Part shown: positions 24,159 through 31,139 of the stretch, piece by piece
How positions within the stretch are numbered: position 1 is the first letter of the stretch
Layout: every line of letters starts with the position of its first letter
Assembly (NCBI GenBank): GCA_910579745.1
Contig: CAJTVH010000036.1
Location: 1 to 31,139, forward strand
Direction of reading: 5' to 3'
From: an uncultured Clostridia bacterium
GTDB lineage: Bacteria; Bacillota; Clostridia; Lachnospirales; CAG-274
DNA: 31,139 nt
Notes under the pieces: model-generated
What the model saw: only the letters and a program-made list of their open reading frames with translations
Told to the model about the DNA's origin: nothing
Database searches by the model: none
Made by a program: the position numbers and the translations under genes

Positions 24159-25358
24159 ATGAGTGGATTCAGTACTATTCCCGAAGCGATAGATGATATA
24201 AAAAATGGCAGGCCAGTAATCGTAACGGACGACGAAAACAGAGAAAACGAGGGAGATATAATCATAGCGGCTGAATACGCCTCTCCCGAAGCGATAAACT
24301 TTATGGCGGCCTATGGAAGAGGATTAATATGTATGCCCGCCGAGAAAAAACTTCTTGACAAGCTCAAAATAGAACAGATGGTAGAACATAACACCGATAA
24401 TCACGAAACGGCTTTCACCGTGTCAATCGATTATAAAGACACCACGACAGGAATTTCCGCTTTCGAGCGTTCAAAAACAATAACAATGGCGGTAAACGAC
24501 AGCGTAAAAGGCTCTGATTTCCGCCGTCCGGGTCATGTATTCCCATTGGCGGCTAAAGAGGGAGGAGTTTTAGAGCGCGCGGGACATACCGAGGCGGCCG
24601 TTGACCTCGCCAAATTGGCGGGCTTAAAACCGGCTGGAGCCATATGCGAAATAATGAACGGCGATGGAACAATGGCCCGCGTTCCTGAACTTTTGGAATT
24701 CTCAAAAAAACACGGAATAAAAATAATAACAATAGAGGATTTAATCGCCTATAGAATAAAATCAGAAAAATTCGTCGAATTGGCGGCAAAAGCCAAGATG
24801 CCCACCCGTTACGGTGACTTCACCATATATGGATATGTAAATAAATTAAACGGGGAGCATCACGTCGCTCTTGTAAAAGGTGAAATCTCTGAGAATGAGC
24901 CCATTTTGTGCAGGGTTCATTCTGAATGCTTAACAGGCGACGCTCTCGGCTCTTCCAGATGCGACTGCGGCGAGCAGTACGACGCCGCTATGAGACAAAT
25001 CTCAAAAGAGGGTCGAGGGGTTTTGGTATATATGAGACAAGAAGGCAGAGGAATAGGACTTATAAATAAATTAAAGGCGTATGAGCTTCAGGATAAGGGG
25101 TTTGATACTGTTGAGGCTAACGTAAAACTAGGCTTCGCCCCTGATTTAAGGGATTATGGAATAGGCGCCCAGATTTTATCCGATTTAGGGATAAGAAAAG
25201 TAAAACTTATGACTAATAACCCTAAAAAAATATCGGGTCTTAAAGGCTATGGAATAGAAATAACTGAAAGAGTTCCAATTGAAATGGCCCCAAAACCCAC
25301 TGATGAATTTTACCTGCGTACAAAAAAAGAAAAAATGAATCATTTGCTTAATTTATAA
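24159..25358 (+). CDS. ribBA: Bifunctional DHBP synthase / GTP cyclohydrolase II (RibBA)
   Basis: Provides both precursors of riboflavin. The N-terminal domain (about 1-202) is 3,4-dihydroxy-2-butanone-4-phosphate synthase, with DDENRENEGD at 24-33 and the substrate-loop HTEAAVDL near 143. The C-terminal domain (about 205-399) is GTP cyclohydrolase II, with the zinc ligands Cys257, Cys268 and Cys270 (ECLTGDALGSSRCDCGEQ) and RQEGRGIGL. Both sets of catalytic residues are present, so both halves should be active. It starts 134 bases after ribE behind GAAGG. That gap contains no recognisable element. Confidence 0.97.
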   Translation: MSGFSTIPEAIDDIKNGRPVIVTDDENRENEGDIIIAAEYASPEAINFMAAYGRGLICMPAEKKLLDKLKIEQMVEHNTDNHETAFTVSIDYKDTTTGISAFERSKTITMAVNDSVKGSDFRRPGHVFPLAAKEGGVLERAGHTEAAVDLAKLAGLKPAGAICEIMNGDGTMARVPELLEFSKKHGIKIITIEDLIAYRIKSEKFVELAAKAKMPTRYGDFTIYGYVNKLNGEHHVALVKGEISENEPILCRVHSECLTGDALGSSRCDCGEQYDAAMRQISKEGRGVLVYMRQEGRGIGLINKLKAYELQDKGFDTVEANVKLGFAPDLRDYGIGAQILSDLGIRKVKLMTNNPKKISGLKGYGIEITERVPIEMAPKPTDEFYLRTKKEKMNHLLNL

Positions 25359-25533
25359 TTGTTTGAAAAATTGTGCGGCAGCATCCTCAAAAATAGTAAA
25401 ATATTTTTTGTTTTTATCTCATTTTATTCAGTATTTAAAGAGAGATTATTATAACATATAAAAAACTTCTGTTTATTAAAAAAATCAACTTAATTAATTA
25501 TATAATATTAATAAACTCTAAGGGGAATAAAAA

Positions 25534-26298
25534 ATGAATATAAAATGGAAATCCGAGGAATACAAAGAAAACTTTTCTTTCGTTCATGAGTACGGAGAGG
25601 ACGTTTTAAAACTTTTAAAAATAGATGAAAACTCTCTTGTTATAGACTTAGGATGCGGAAACGGCGCTTTGACAAAAAAGCTCTCAGAAATATGCGGCGG
25701 CGTAATCGGTATAGACTCGTCGGAAGAAATGCTCAAAACGGCTAAAAAATCTTATCCGAATTTAACTTTCATTAGAGAAGACGCCCTCAATTTTAATTTA
25801 GAAAAAAAGGCGGACGCTGTTTTCTCAAACGCTGTTTTCCATTGGATTGACAAAGATAAACAATCCTCGCTTTTAAAAAATATAAACCGCAATTTAAAGC
25901 TTAACGGACAGCTTGTGTGCGAGTTCGGGGGATTTGGGTGCGCCGAGACTATACACTCAGCCCTTGAGACAGAGTTTAATAAAAAGAATTTATCGTATCC
26001 AAGAACTTTTTATTTCCCTACAATAGGCGAATACGCCCCAATTTTGGAAAAAAACGGGTTTAAAGTGTCCTTCGCTTCTCTTTTTGACAGAAAAACAAAA
26101 TTAAACGGTAAGTACGGATTAAAAGACTGGATAAATATGTTCGTGACGGAGCCGTTTAAAAATATAGACCATATAACGGCAAATGAGATAATTACAAACG
26201 CCGTAAATAAACTTAAACCTATTCTTTTTGAAAACGGCGTATGGTACGCCGATTACGTCAGAATACGGTTTAAAGCCCAAAAAAACAGAACCGTCTAA
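25534..26298 (+). CDS. Class I SAM-dependent methyltransferase
   Basis: A 254-residue methyltransferase with a seven-strand Rossmann fold. Motif I VIDLGCGNGALT is at 36-47, the acidic Asp61 in IGIDSSEEML follows, then REDALNF and the DAVFSNAVFHWI segment near 94-105. The family resembles trans-aconitate or ubiquinone-type small-molecule methyltransferases, but the substrate cannot be read from sequence. It sits inside the riboflavin operon between ribBA and ribH, with 175 AT-rich bases before it and 85 after it, and a weak AGGGG ribosome site. It may be under riboswitch control by read-through, but is not a standard rib gene. Confidence 0.85.
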   Translation: MNIKWKSEEYKENFSFVHEYGEDVLKLLKIDENSLVIDLGCGNGALTKKLSEICGGVIGIDSSEEMLKTAKKSYPNLTFIREDALNFNLEKKADAVFSNAVFHWIDKDKQSSLLKNINRNLKLNGQLVCEFGGFGCAETIHSALETEFNKKNLSYPRTFYFPTIGEYAPILEKNGFKVSFASLFDRKTKLNGKYGLKDWINMFVTEPFKNIDHITANEIITNAVNKLKPILFENGVWYADYVRIRFKAQKNRTV

Positions 26299-26328
26299 CA
26301 CCCCGCCTAAAAAAGTCAAAATAATTTT

Positions 26329-26358
26329 ATACTAATTTCTTTTTAATGAGATTAGTAT
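26329..26358. repeat. Hairpin ATACTAATTTC / GAGATTAGTAT before ribH
   Basis: Eleven-base arms with one mismatch (26329-26339 and 26348-26358), 25 bases ahead of the ribH start. They share the ACTAAT/ATTAGT core with the hairpin at 20279-20308. It could end transcripts of the methyltransferase gene or modulate ribH translation. Confidence 0.5.
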
Positions 26359-26383
26359 TAAACCATTCAAGGAGGAATTAAAT

Positions 26384-26857
26384 ATGAGAGTTTTAGAAGG
26401 AAATATGGTGGCTGAAGGAGCTAAAATAGCGCTGGTCGCCGCAAGATTTAATGAGTTTATAACGTCAAAATTAATATCAGGAGCGATAGACGGCTTAAAA
26501 CGTCACGGCGTAGAGGATGATGACATATCCCTCGCGTGGGTGCCCGGGGCTTTTGAAATCCCCATTATAGCGAAAAATCTCGCCCTCTCAAAAAAATACG
26601 ACGCCGTAATATGTTTAGGGGCGGTAATCAGGGGAGCGACAACTCACTACGACTACGTATGTAACGAGGTCTCAAAAGGAATCGCCCATATAGCCCTTGA
26701 AACTAACGTTCCCATACTTTTTGGAATCCTCACCACAGAAAATATAGAGCAGGCTATAGAGAGAGCGGGAACCAAAGCCGGAAATAAAGGCTATGACTGC
26801 GCTTTGTCCGCGATTGAGATGATAAATTTATTAAAAAACATCAAACCCGCGCAGTAA
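26384..26857 (+). CDS. ribH: 6,7-dimethyl-8-ribityllumazine synthase
   Basis: Penultimate step of riboflavin synthesis, condensing the RibA/RibD-derived pyrimidine with the RibB product; usually forms 60-subunit shells. The 157-residue product has all family landmarks: AARFNEFI near 19-26, PGAFEIP at 54-60, GAVIRGATTHYDYV with the catalytic His88, and GILTTENIEQAIERAG. The ATG has AAGGAGGA. It is last in the operon, after the inserted methyltransferase. No strong terminator follows. Confidence 0.97.
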   Translation: MRVLEGNMVAEGAKIALVAARFNEFITSKLISGAIDGLKRHGVEDDDISLAWVPGAFEIPIIAKNLALSKKYDAVICLGAVIRGATTHYDYVCNEVSKGIAHIALETNVPILFGILTTENIEQAIERAGTKAGNKGYDCALSAIEMINLLKNIKPAQ

Positions 26858-26980
26858 TTTATAAGGTGTATGAAAACTCTGTGCGTATATTGTTAAAATC
26901 TTTATAAATTTTTAACGCTTAAAAAGTATTTTCCATTTTTATAAAGTTCAATAGTTTCTAAAGATTATGATGTTAAATAT

Positions 26981-27007
26981 TAAGAACCGCCTGATTTTCG
27001 CCGATAT
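26981..27007 (+). promoter_or_regulatory. Sigma-D (sigma-28) type flagellar promoter
   Basis: TAAG (26981-26984), 15 bases, GCCGATAT (27000-27007). The -10 matches the Bacillus subtilis sigma-D consensus at all eight positions and the -35 at three of four. It reads toward the unknown protein at 27185 and the flagellin at 27879. The part of 26858-26980 before it holds nothing else I recognise. Confidence 0.7.
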
Positions 27008-27028
27008 AATTATTATAATGATAAACTG

Positions 27029-27160
27029 AAGGAAACACCCCGTAACTCAAAAATAATTTTTTAAAAAGATTGAGTGTTAGCGTTATTTTTTTAAATGACA
27101 CGATAAAGGAAATTTTAAACTTAAAAAATTGTTTTTATTATCTTCACGCGGTGTCTCCTT
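27029..27160. repeat. 132-bp imperfect inverted repeat in the leader of the sigma-D transcript
   Basis: Outer arms AAGGAAACACCCCGT (27029-27043) and the near-complement ACGCGGTGTCTCCTT (27146-27160) match at 13 of 15 positions, and AT-rich inner segments also pair. It is non-coding and ends 10 bases before the ribosome site of the next gene, so it may be either a mobile hairpin element or a structured 5'-leader. Confidence 0.5.
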
Positions 27161-27184
27161 AAAAAGCGAAAGGAGGCGGATAAA

Positions 27185-27751
27185 ATGGAAACTAATATAA
27201 CATATACAAACAGTTATGGCTATACTCCTGAAAACAATCTCCAAAAACAAAACTTAAAGTCAAAACAAGCCGAGCTAAAACCAGAAGAGACAAAAAAACA
27301 GAACAAGCCCGATGATTCCTCAGACAGCGCCGACACCTCTTATATAAAAATTTTAATAGCGCAGCTTGCCGCCGCCAAAACGTCAGCGGAAGCGTCGGAT
27401 TATATTGTAAAATTAAATATTGAGCTGAGTAAACTTCAAAGCTCTAATAAAAACGCCATATTAATAAATAAAATAAAAAAAGTAATCCAAAACGGAAATA
27501 AAAAAGTATCACAGTTAAAAGAAGAGGAAAAACTTGAAAGCAAAAGAAAAAGCGCTGAAATGAAAAGAGATAGCGAGACAGCTTCAGCTCTTGATGCCAC
27601 CATCAAAGAAAAAAAGAGAAAACGTGTGTTAAAGGAAAATAATAACCTGCCAAACCTCGATGAGTCCGGCCCTATAAGCCTTGAGAACATTTCTGTGTCA
27701 TTAGGGGCGGATTTCTCATCCGTCATGCCGGACATAGATGTCTCCATATAG
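27185..27751 (+). CDS. Unknown charged protein, probable flagellar-regulon member
   Basis: I do not recognise the family. The 188-residue product has no signal peptide or membrane helix. The first 50 residues are polar and Lys/Gln/Asp-rich. Residues about 52-80 (YIKILIAQLAAAKTSAEASDY) look like an amphipathic helix. About 85-150 is a Lys/Glu-rich, probably coiled-coil region. The tail turns hydrophobic and acidic (SLENISVSLGADFSSVMPDIDVSI). It has a strong ribosome site (AAAGGAGGCGG), a sigma-D-like promoter upstream and a flagellin gene 127 bases downstream, so a link to flagellar assembly or to a secreted flagellar component is reasonable. It could also be a chaperone or a secreted regulator. 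Confidence 0.7.
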   Translation: METNITYTNSYGYTPENNLQKQNLKSKQAELKPEETKKQNKPDDSSDSADTSYIKILIAQLAAAKTSAEASDYIVKLNIELSKLQSSNKNAILINKIKKVIQNGNKKVSQLKEEEKLESKRKSAEMKRDSETASALDATIKEKKRKRVLKENNNLPNLDESGPISLENISVSLGADFSSVMPDIDVSI

Positions 27752-27818
27752 AAAGCTTTTCCGTTTATATAAAAATCTTTAATAATTATAAAACATAGAT
27801 AAACTGTATAAATTAATA

Positions 27819-27847
27819 TTGTAACTTTCTTCCTTTAGTGATATAAT
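27819..27847 (+). promoter_or_regulatory. Sigma-A type promoter of the short flagellin
   Basis: TTGTAA (27819-27824), 17 bases, TATAAT (27842-27847) with an upstream TG forming an extended -10. It lies 31 bases ahead of the flagellin ATG. No sigma-D type sequence is seen directly in front of the gene. Confidence 0.7.
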
Positions 27848-27878
27848 AAAGAAAAACAAATCACAAGGAGGTGATATT

Positions 27879-28643
27879 ATGTCTATTTCAAGGATAAACT
27901 CTATAGATTACTACTATACAGCCATTTCCACTGGAAAAAGAATTAACAGTGCCGCTGACGACGCGGCTGGTCTTGCTATAAGCCAAAAGCTCACATCGCA
28001 AATTAAGGGAACCGATAAAGCTACCCAAAACGCTCTTGACGCTCAGAGTATGCTCAAAACCGCTGAGGGAAGCCTAACCACAATTACCGACAGCCTTCAT
28101 AGAATGAGAGAGCTTTCCCTTCAGGCGTCAAACAGCTTTTATACTTCTTCGGATAAACGCCATATTCAGAATGAGATTGACGAGTTAAAATCACATATCG
28201 CCAATACGGTTGATACCGCTAATTTTAATACTAAAAACCTTTTTGATCAAAATAACAGCGATTTCTTTTTCGCTGTTTCCTCAAACGGTTCCGGAGAGAC
28301 CGTTTCGATAGGAGGCGCTTTACTTCAAAGTCTTGGAATAGCGGATTTTGACGTTACGAAAGCTTTTGATATAGGAGACATAGATAAGGCTTTGGATACA
28401 GTGTCTTCGATTACGAGCGGTTTAGGCGCTTCTTACAACAGATTTGAGTATACAATCGAAAGCAATCTCAACTCTTCCCTTAATCTTCAAAACGCTAACA
28501 GCCGTATTGCTGACGCCGATATAGGTATGCTTGTTTCCGATATGAAAAAAGCAGAGGTTATGGACTATTATAAACTTTATATGCAAAAAAAGGCTCGTGA
28601 AAATAACGAAAACCTGACAAAAAAGATTTTAACGTCAATATAG
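27879..28643 (+). CDS. Short, atypical flagellin-family protein
   Basis: A 254-residue flagellin. The conserved D1 start RINSAADDAAGLAISQKL begins at residue 21, against about 35 in Bacillus subtilis Hag, so the N-terminal D0 helix is about 14 residues short and lacks the usual NHN-containing opening. The N-terminal D1 coiled-coil continues through LHRMRELSLQAS. The middle (about 120-200) is short, and the C-terminal D1 part has NSRIADADIG. The final helix is lysine-rich and ends KKILTSI instead of the usual QPQxVLxLL. It may be a minor filament protein, an adaptor or a secreted signal rather than the main filament subunit. The ribosome site AAGGAGGTGAT is ideal. It is preceded by an unknown coiled-coil gene and followed by a strong terminator. 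Confidence 0.88.
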   Translation: MSISRINSIDYYYTAISTGKRINSAADDAAGLAISQKLTSQIKGTDKATQNALDAQSMLKTAEGSLTTITDSLHRMRELSLQASNSFYTSSDKRHIQNEIDELKSHIANTVDTANFNTKNLFDQNNSDFFFAVSSNGSGETVSIGGALLQSLGIADFDVTKAFDIGDIDKALDTVSSITSGLGASYNRFEYTIESNLNSSLNLQNANSRIADADIGMLVSDMKKAEVMDYYKLYMQKKARENNENLTKKILTSI

Positions 28644-28682
28644 TATATCAGAATAGCAAAATTATAACCCACTGTAATATCT

Positions 28683-28736
28683 AAAAACAGGAGGAGCGAA
28701 TTAAGATAAAAAACCTAATTCGCTTCCCCTGTTTTT
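28683..28736. terminator. Bidirectional terminator between flagellin and epimerase
   Basis: Nearly perfect 21-base arms (28683-28703 and 28716-28736) have T-runs on both strands (TTTTTT at 28732-28737 on the plus strand, five on the minus). The stop codon of the epimerase lies inside the right arm. Confidence 0.9.
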
Positions 28737-29569
28737 TCTTCGCTTTCTGTGCTTTCTGTCTCCAAAATCGCCCTCCTGACATCAATAAAATCAATTTTAT
28801 CGGCGCAGCTTTCATCATAATATAAAGAACCGAACGCCTTTCTGATAATCTCCGCGTTTTTAAAAATCTTAATAAAAAAGCCTGCTAATTTTGAGACTTT
28901 AATTTTCTTTCCCGAAGCCTCAGCGATATTTTTCGCCAAAAAGTCCGTAGAGATATACTCCCCGTCCATAGGAAGAAAAATACCGCCTTTTCTGTTTTCA
29001 GCTAGATAAAAAATAAAAAAGCAAAGGTTTTTAATATATAAAAGGCTTTTTTTATTCGATACTTTAGGAAAAATAGGAGATTTTATAACAATTTTTCTAA
29101 GGGCGGAATAATTTCCCGGACACCCTTTACCATAAACCATAGGTGGTCTTAAAACGGCAACGGTAAAATCATCATCCGAGAGTTTAAAAAGCTCTTTTTC
29201 CGCCAAAAGCTTCGACTTTCCGTATGGCGTAACAGGGTCTGGCGCGGTATCAGCTGAAATCATGGACACCTTGCCGCCGTAAACGCTCATTGAGCTAAAA
29301 AAAATAAATTGTTTAACGCCTGACGCTTTCGCCTTTTTTGCCGTTTCCACCGTTAGAGAAACGTTTATCCTCTCAAAGTACTCTTCTGAGTCCTCAACAT
29401 TTTTATGGACAGCGCCGACGCAATGGACAACTATATCCGTTTTTGAAAAATCAGCGCTTTCCGTCCCTTCTCTTAAAGAAACGGTTTCACATATATGGCC
29501 TCTTTCCTCAAAAAAACTTTTTATATTAATTCCTATATAGCTTGTTTTTCCCGTCACGGTAACTTTCAT
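28715..29569 (-). CDS. NAD-dependent nucleotide-sugar epimerase/dehydratase
   Basis: A 284-residue extended short-chain dehydrogenase. The N-terminal NAD loop is a variant, GKTSYIG (residues 7-13) in place of GxxGxxG. HCVGAVH follows near 49-55, then FFSSMSVYG and the catalytic pair Tyr116 and Lys120 in YGKSK, and LRPPMVYGKG. It is shorter than GalE and lacks GalE-specific C-terminal motifs. Related genes often occur near polysaccharide clusters and may make 4-epimerised or 4-keto UDP-sugars; the substrate is not readable. The tail (TESTESEEKTGEAN) is hydrophilic and not conserved. Transcribed toward the flagellin, with a shared terminator, and downstream of the phosphoglucomutase on the same strand. 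Confidence 0.83.
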   Translation of the reverse strand: MKVTVTGKTSYIGINIKSFFEERGHICETVSLREGTESADFSKTDIVVHCVGAVHKNVEDSEEYFERINVSLTVETAKKAKASGVKQFIFFSSMSVYGGKVSMISADTAPDPVTPYGKSKLLAEKELFKLSDDDFTVAVLRPPMVYGKGCPGNYSALRKIVIKSPIFPKVSNKKSLLYIKNLCFFIFYLAENRKGGIFLPMDGEYISTDFLAKNIAEASGKKIKVSKLAGFFIKIFKNAEIIRKAFGSLYYDESCADKIDFIDVRRAILETESTESEEKTGEAN

Positions 29570-29671
29570 ATACCATTCATTCTCCCAAAGTTTTAATGAA
29601 AACGCTAGAGCGTCTTAAAACGCTTTTATATTTAGTATAAACTCACTATCTCACTGATTATAAGAATAAGC

Positions 29672-29703
29672 GGGTGTGTGAAAAAATAATTTTTCACACA
29701 CCC
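29672..29703. terminator. Terminator after the phosphoglucomutase
   Basis: Perfect 14-base arms (29672-29685 and 29690-29703), loop ATAA. It stands 76 bases past the phosphoglucomutase stop. The better T-run (TTTTCTC) is on the plus side, so its strength in the gene direction is less certain. Confidence 0.7.
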
Positions 29704-29779
29704 TTTTCTCTAAAATAAAATTTAGGGCAAAATTAAATAAACTAAAATTTAATTTCCTCACGGCCCCTTCTTTATTTAA

Positions 29780-31139
29780 TTAAAGTACGCTGTCAACAAT
29801 TTTCATAACCCCGTCCAAAGCGTTCTCGATATTTTTCTCGGCTGCCTCCAGAGATTCTCCCTTAGATCCGAAATAAATTTTAATCTTAGGCTCCGTTCCT
29901 GAAGGTCTCACGCAAAACCATGTACCGTTCTCAAGAACATAATAAAGAACGTTAGACTTTGGAAGATTAACTTTTCCGTCCTCTCCCGTCTGATAATTTT
30001 TAAATGTTCCGGCGTTATAGTCTCTTGACTCAACAACCTTTGAACCGCCGATTTCCTCAGGAGTCCCGCTTCTGAAAGTCTCCATAATCTTTTTCATGTT
30101 CTCAATTCCCTCGATGCCTTTTAAAGTAATCGATTTAATTGATTCTTTATAGAAACCGTATTTTTTATAAACTTCCTGAAGCCCCTCGTAAAGAGTCATT
30201 CCCTTTGATTTGTAGAAAGCGGCAAGCTCGCATATAAGCATTGTCGCCACAACGGCGTCTTTATCTCTCGCGTAAGTTCCGGCGAGACAACCGTAGCTTT
30301 CCTCAAATCCAAAAAGATAAGTGTGGCTTCCGTCTTTCTCAAACTCTTTAATCTTCTCGCCGATATACTTAAATCCCGTAAGCACCTCAAAATAATCAAC
30401 GCCGTAATTTTGGGCTATGGCTTTTGTAAGGTCCGTGGAAACGATAGTCGATACAACCGCTCCGTTTTCAGGCAGTCTTCCGCTTTCTTTTTTGCTTGAG
30501 AGAATATATTCTGTTAAAAGAACACCCGTCATGTTTCCAGTGAGAATAACATACTCGCCTTTTCCGTTTTTAACAACGGCTCCGACTCTGTCGGCGTCCG
30601 GATCCGTTCCCACAACAATATCCGCCCCGATTTCATCAGCGAGCTTCATAGCGAGAGTAAACGCTTTCGGATCCTCCGGATTCGGGTATCCCACCGTTGA
30701 GAATTCCGAATCGGGAAGCTCTTGTTCCGGAACAACGTTCACGTTTTCAAACCCAACCTCTTTAAGAACTCTTCTTACAGGTATATTTCCCGTTCCGTGC
30801 AAAGGAGTGTAAACTATTTTAAGGTCCTTCGCGCTTTTAATAAGGTCGGGATTTATAAGCTGAGCTTTAACGTTTTTAACATATTCGTCGTCAACTTCTT
30901 TGCCCACAATATTGAATAAGCCGTCTTTCGCCGCCTGCTCTTTATCCGCCTTTTTGATTTCCTTAAAGTCTGAAACAGCTTCCACCTCTTTGATAATTTC
31001 CATATCTCTAGGGAAAGGAACCTGTCCGCCGTCCGCCCAGTAAACTTTATATCCGTTGTATTCCGGAGGGTTATGACTCGCCGTAACAACAATACCTCCC
31101 GTACATCCCAAATGTCTCACGGAAAATGACAAAACGGGA
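29780..31139 (-). CDS. Phosphoglucomutase/phosphomannomutase, N-terminus beyond the window
   Basis: An alpha-D-phosphohexomutase (PgcA type), interconverting glucose-1- and glucose-6-phosphate for UDP-glucose and surface polymer synthesis. The visible 453 residues carry the active-site serine in TASHNP, the metal-binding loop GTDPDADRVG, the sugar-binding GFEESYG and the phosphate-binding RPSGTEPKIKIY near the C-terminus. The frame stays open to the last base, and the residues just before TTG at 31132 (PVL) continue the family alignment (PVLSxxVR). So the true start is outside, and a complete protein would be near 570-580 residues. It fits with galE and the epimerase as the sugar-nucleotide supply. 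Confidence 0.94.
   Translation of the reverse strand, partial: PVLSFSVRHLGCTGGIVVTASHNPPEYNGYKVYWADGGQVPFPRDMEIIKEVEAVSDFKEIKKADKEQAAKDGLFNIVGKEVDDEYVKNVKAQLINPDLIKSAKDLKIVYTPLHGTGNIPVRRVLKEVGFENVNVVPEQELPDSEFSTVGYPNPEDPKAFTLAMKLADEIGADIVVGTDPDADRVGAVVKNGKGEYVILTGNMTGVLLTEYILSSKKESGRLPENGAVVSTIVSTDLTKAIAQNYGVDYFEVLTGFKYIGEKIKEFEKDGSHTYLFGFEESYGCLAGTYARDKDAVVATMLICELAAFYKSKGMTLYEGLQEVYKKYGFYKESIKSITLKGIEGIENMKKIMETFRSGTPEEIGGSKVVESRDYNAGTFKNYQTGEDGKVNLPKSNVLYYVLENGTWFCVRPSGTEPKIKIYFGSKGESLEAAEKNIENALDGVMKIVDSVL

Noticed and set aside
26866..26960. Possible further copy of the 165-bp element after ribH (GTGTATGAAAACTC)
   Set aside because: Only the first dozen bases are similar; no matching right end and no long self-complementarity.

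Overview
The window looks like a chromosomal segment of a low-GC, motile, anaerobic member of the Clostridia (Firmicutes). The evidence is strong AGGAGG ribosome sites, consensus sigma-A promoters, a CIRCE-controlled hrcA-grpE-dnaK-dnaJ locus, an FMN riboswitch in front of a ribD-ribE-ribBA-ribH operon, a BlaI/BlaR1-type pair, a copper-amine-oxidase-like stalk protein, a DUF1858 protein and a flagellin. Species level cannot be read from the sequence alone.

Layout. 1-690: a decayed DUF3298-type fragment and an imperfect inverted repeat. 690-2912 (minus): an M56 (BlaR1/MecR1-like) metallopeptidase and its BlaI-type repressor. 3182-9005 (minus): hrcA-grpE-dnaK-dnaJ behind a perfect CIRCE element; the operon is split by repeat-filled gaps on both sides of dnaK. 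9153-12664 (plus): a glycosyltransferase operon behind a perfect consensus promoter, in which only galE is intact and the other genes are remnants joined by deletions. 12792-16008 (minus): two tandem GtrII-type membrane glucosyltransferase paralogues; the downstream one carries an 11-G run inside its reading frame. 16079-19969 (minus): lepA, a secreted stalk-domain protein and hemW. 20393-21677 (plus): signal peptidase I and a DUF1858 protein. 21797-26857 (plus): FMN riboswitch and riboflavin genes, with a methyltransferase gene inserted before ribH. 26981-28643 (plus): a sigma-D-like promoter, a charged protein of unknown function and an unusually short flagellin. 28715-31139 (minus): an NAD-dependent sugar epimerase and a phosphoglucomutase cut by the window end.

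How the parts relate. lepA, hemW, hrcA, grpE, dnaK and dnaJ commonly form one co-oriented block in Firmicutes. Here about 7 kb of surface-glycosylation genes lie between hemW and hrcA, so this is best read as an inserted, partly decayed accessory island. galE, the GtrII pair, the epimerase and the phosphoglucomutase would together supply and transfer sugars for cell-surface polymers.

The most notable signals are: the poly-G tract, which would make one GtrII gene phase-variable; three gap-free 165-bp copies of a hairpin-forming MITE-like element flanked by TA, two of them bracketing dnaK; a second inverted-repeat family whose arms differ between copies yet stay self-complementary; repeat insertions between the riboswitch terminator and ribD; and the short flagellin with its sigma-D-promoted neighbour.
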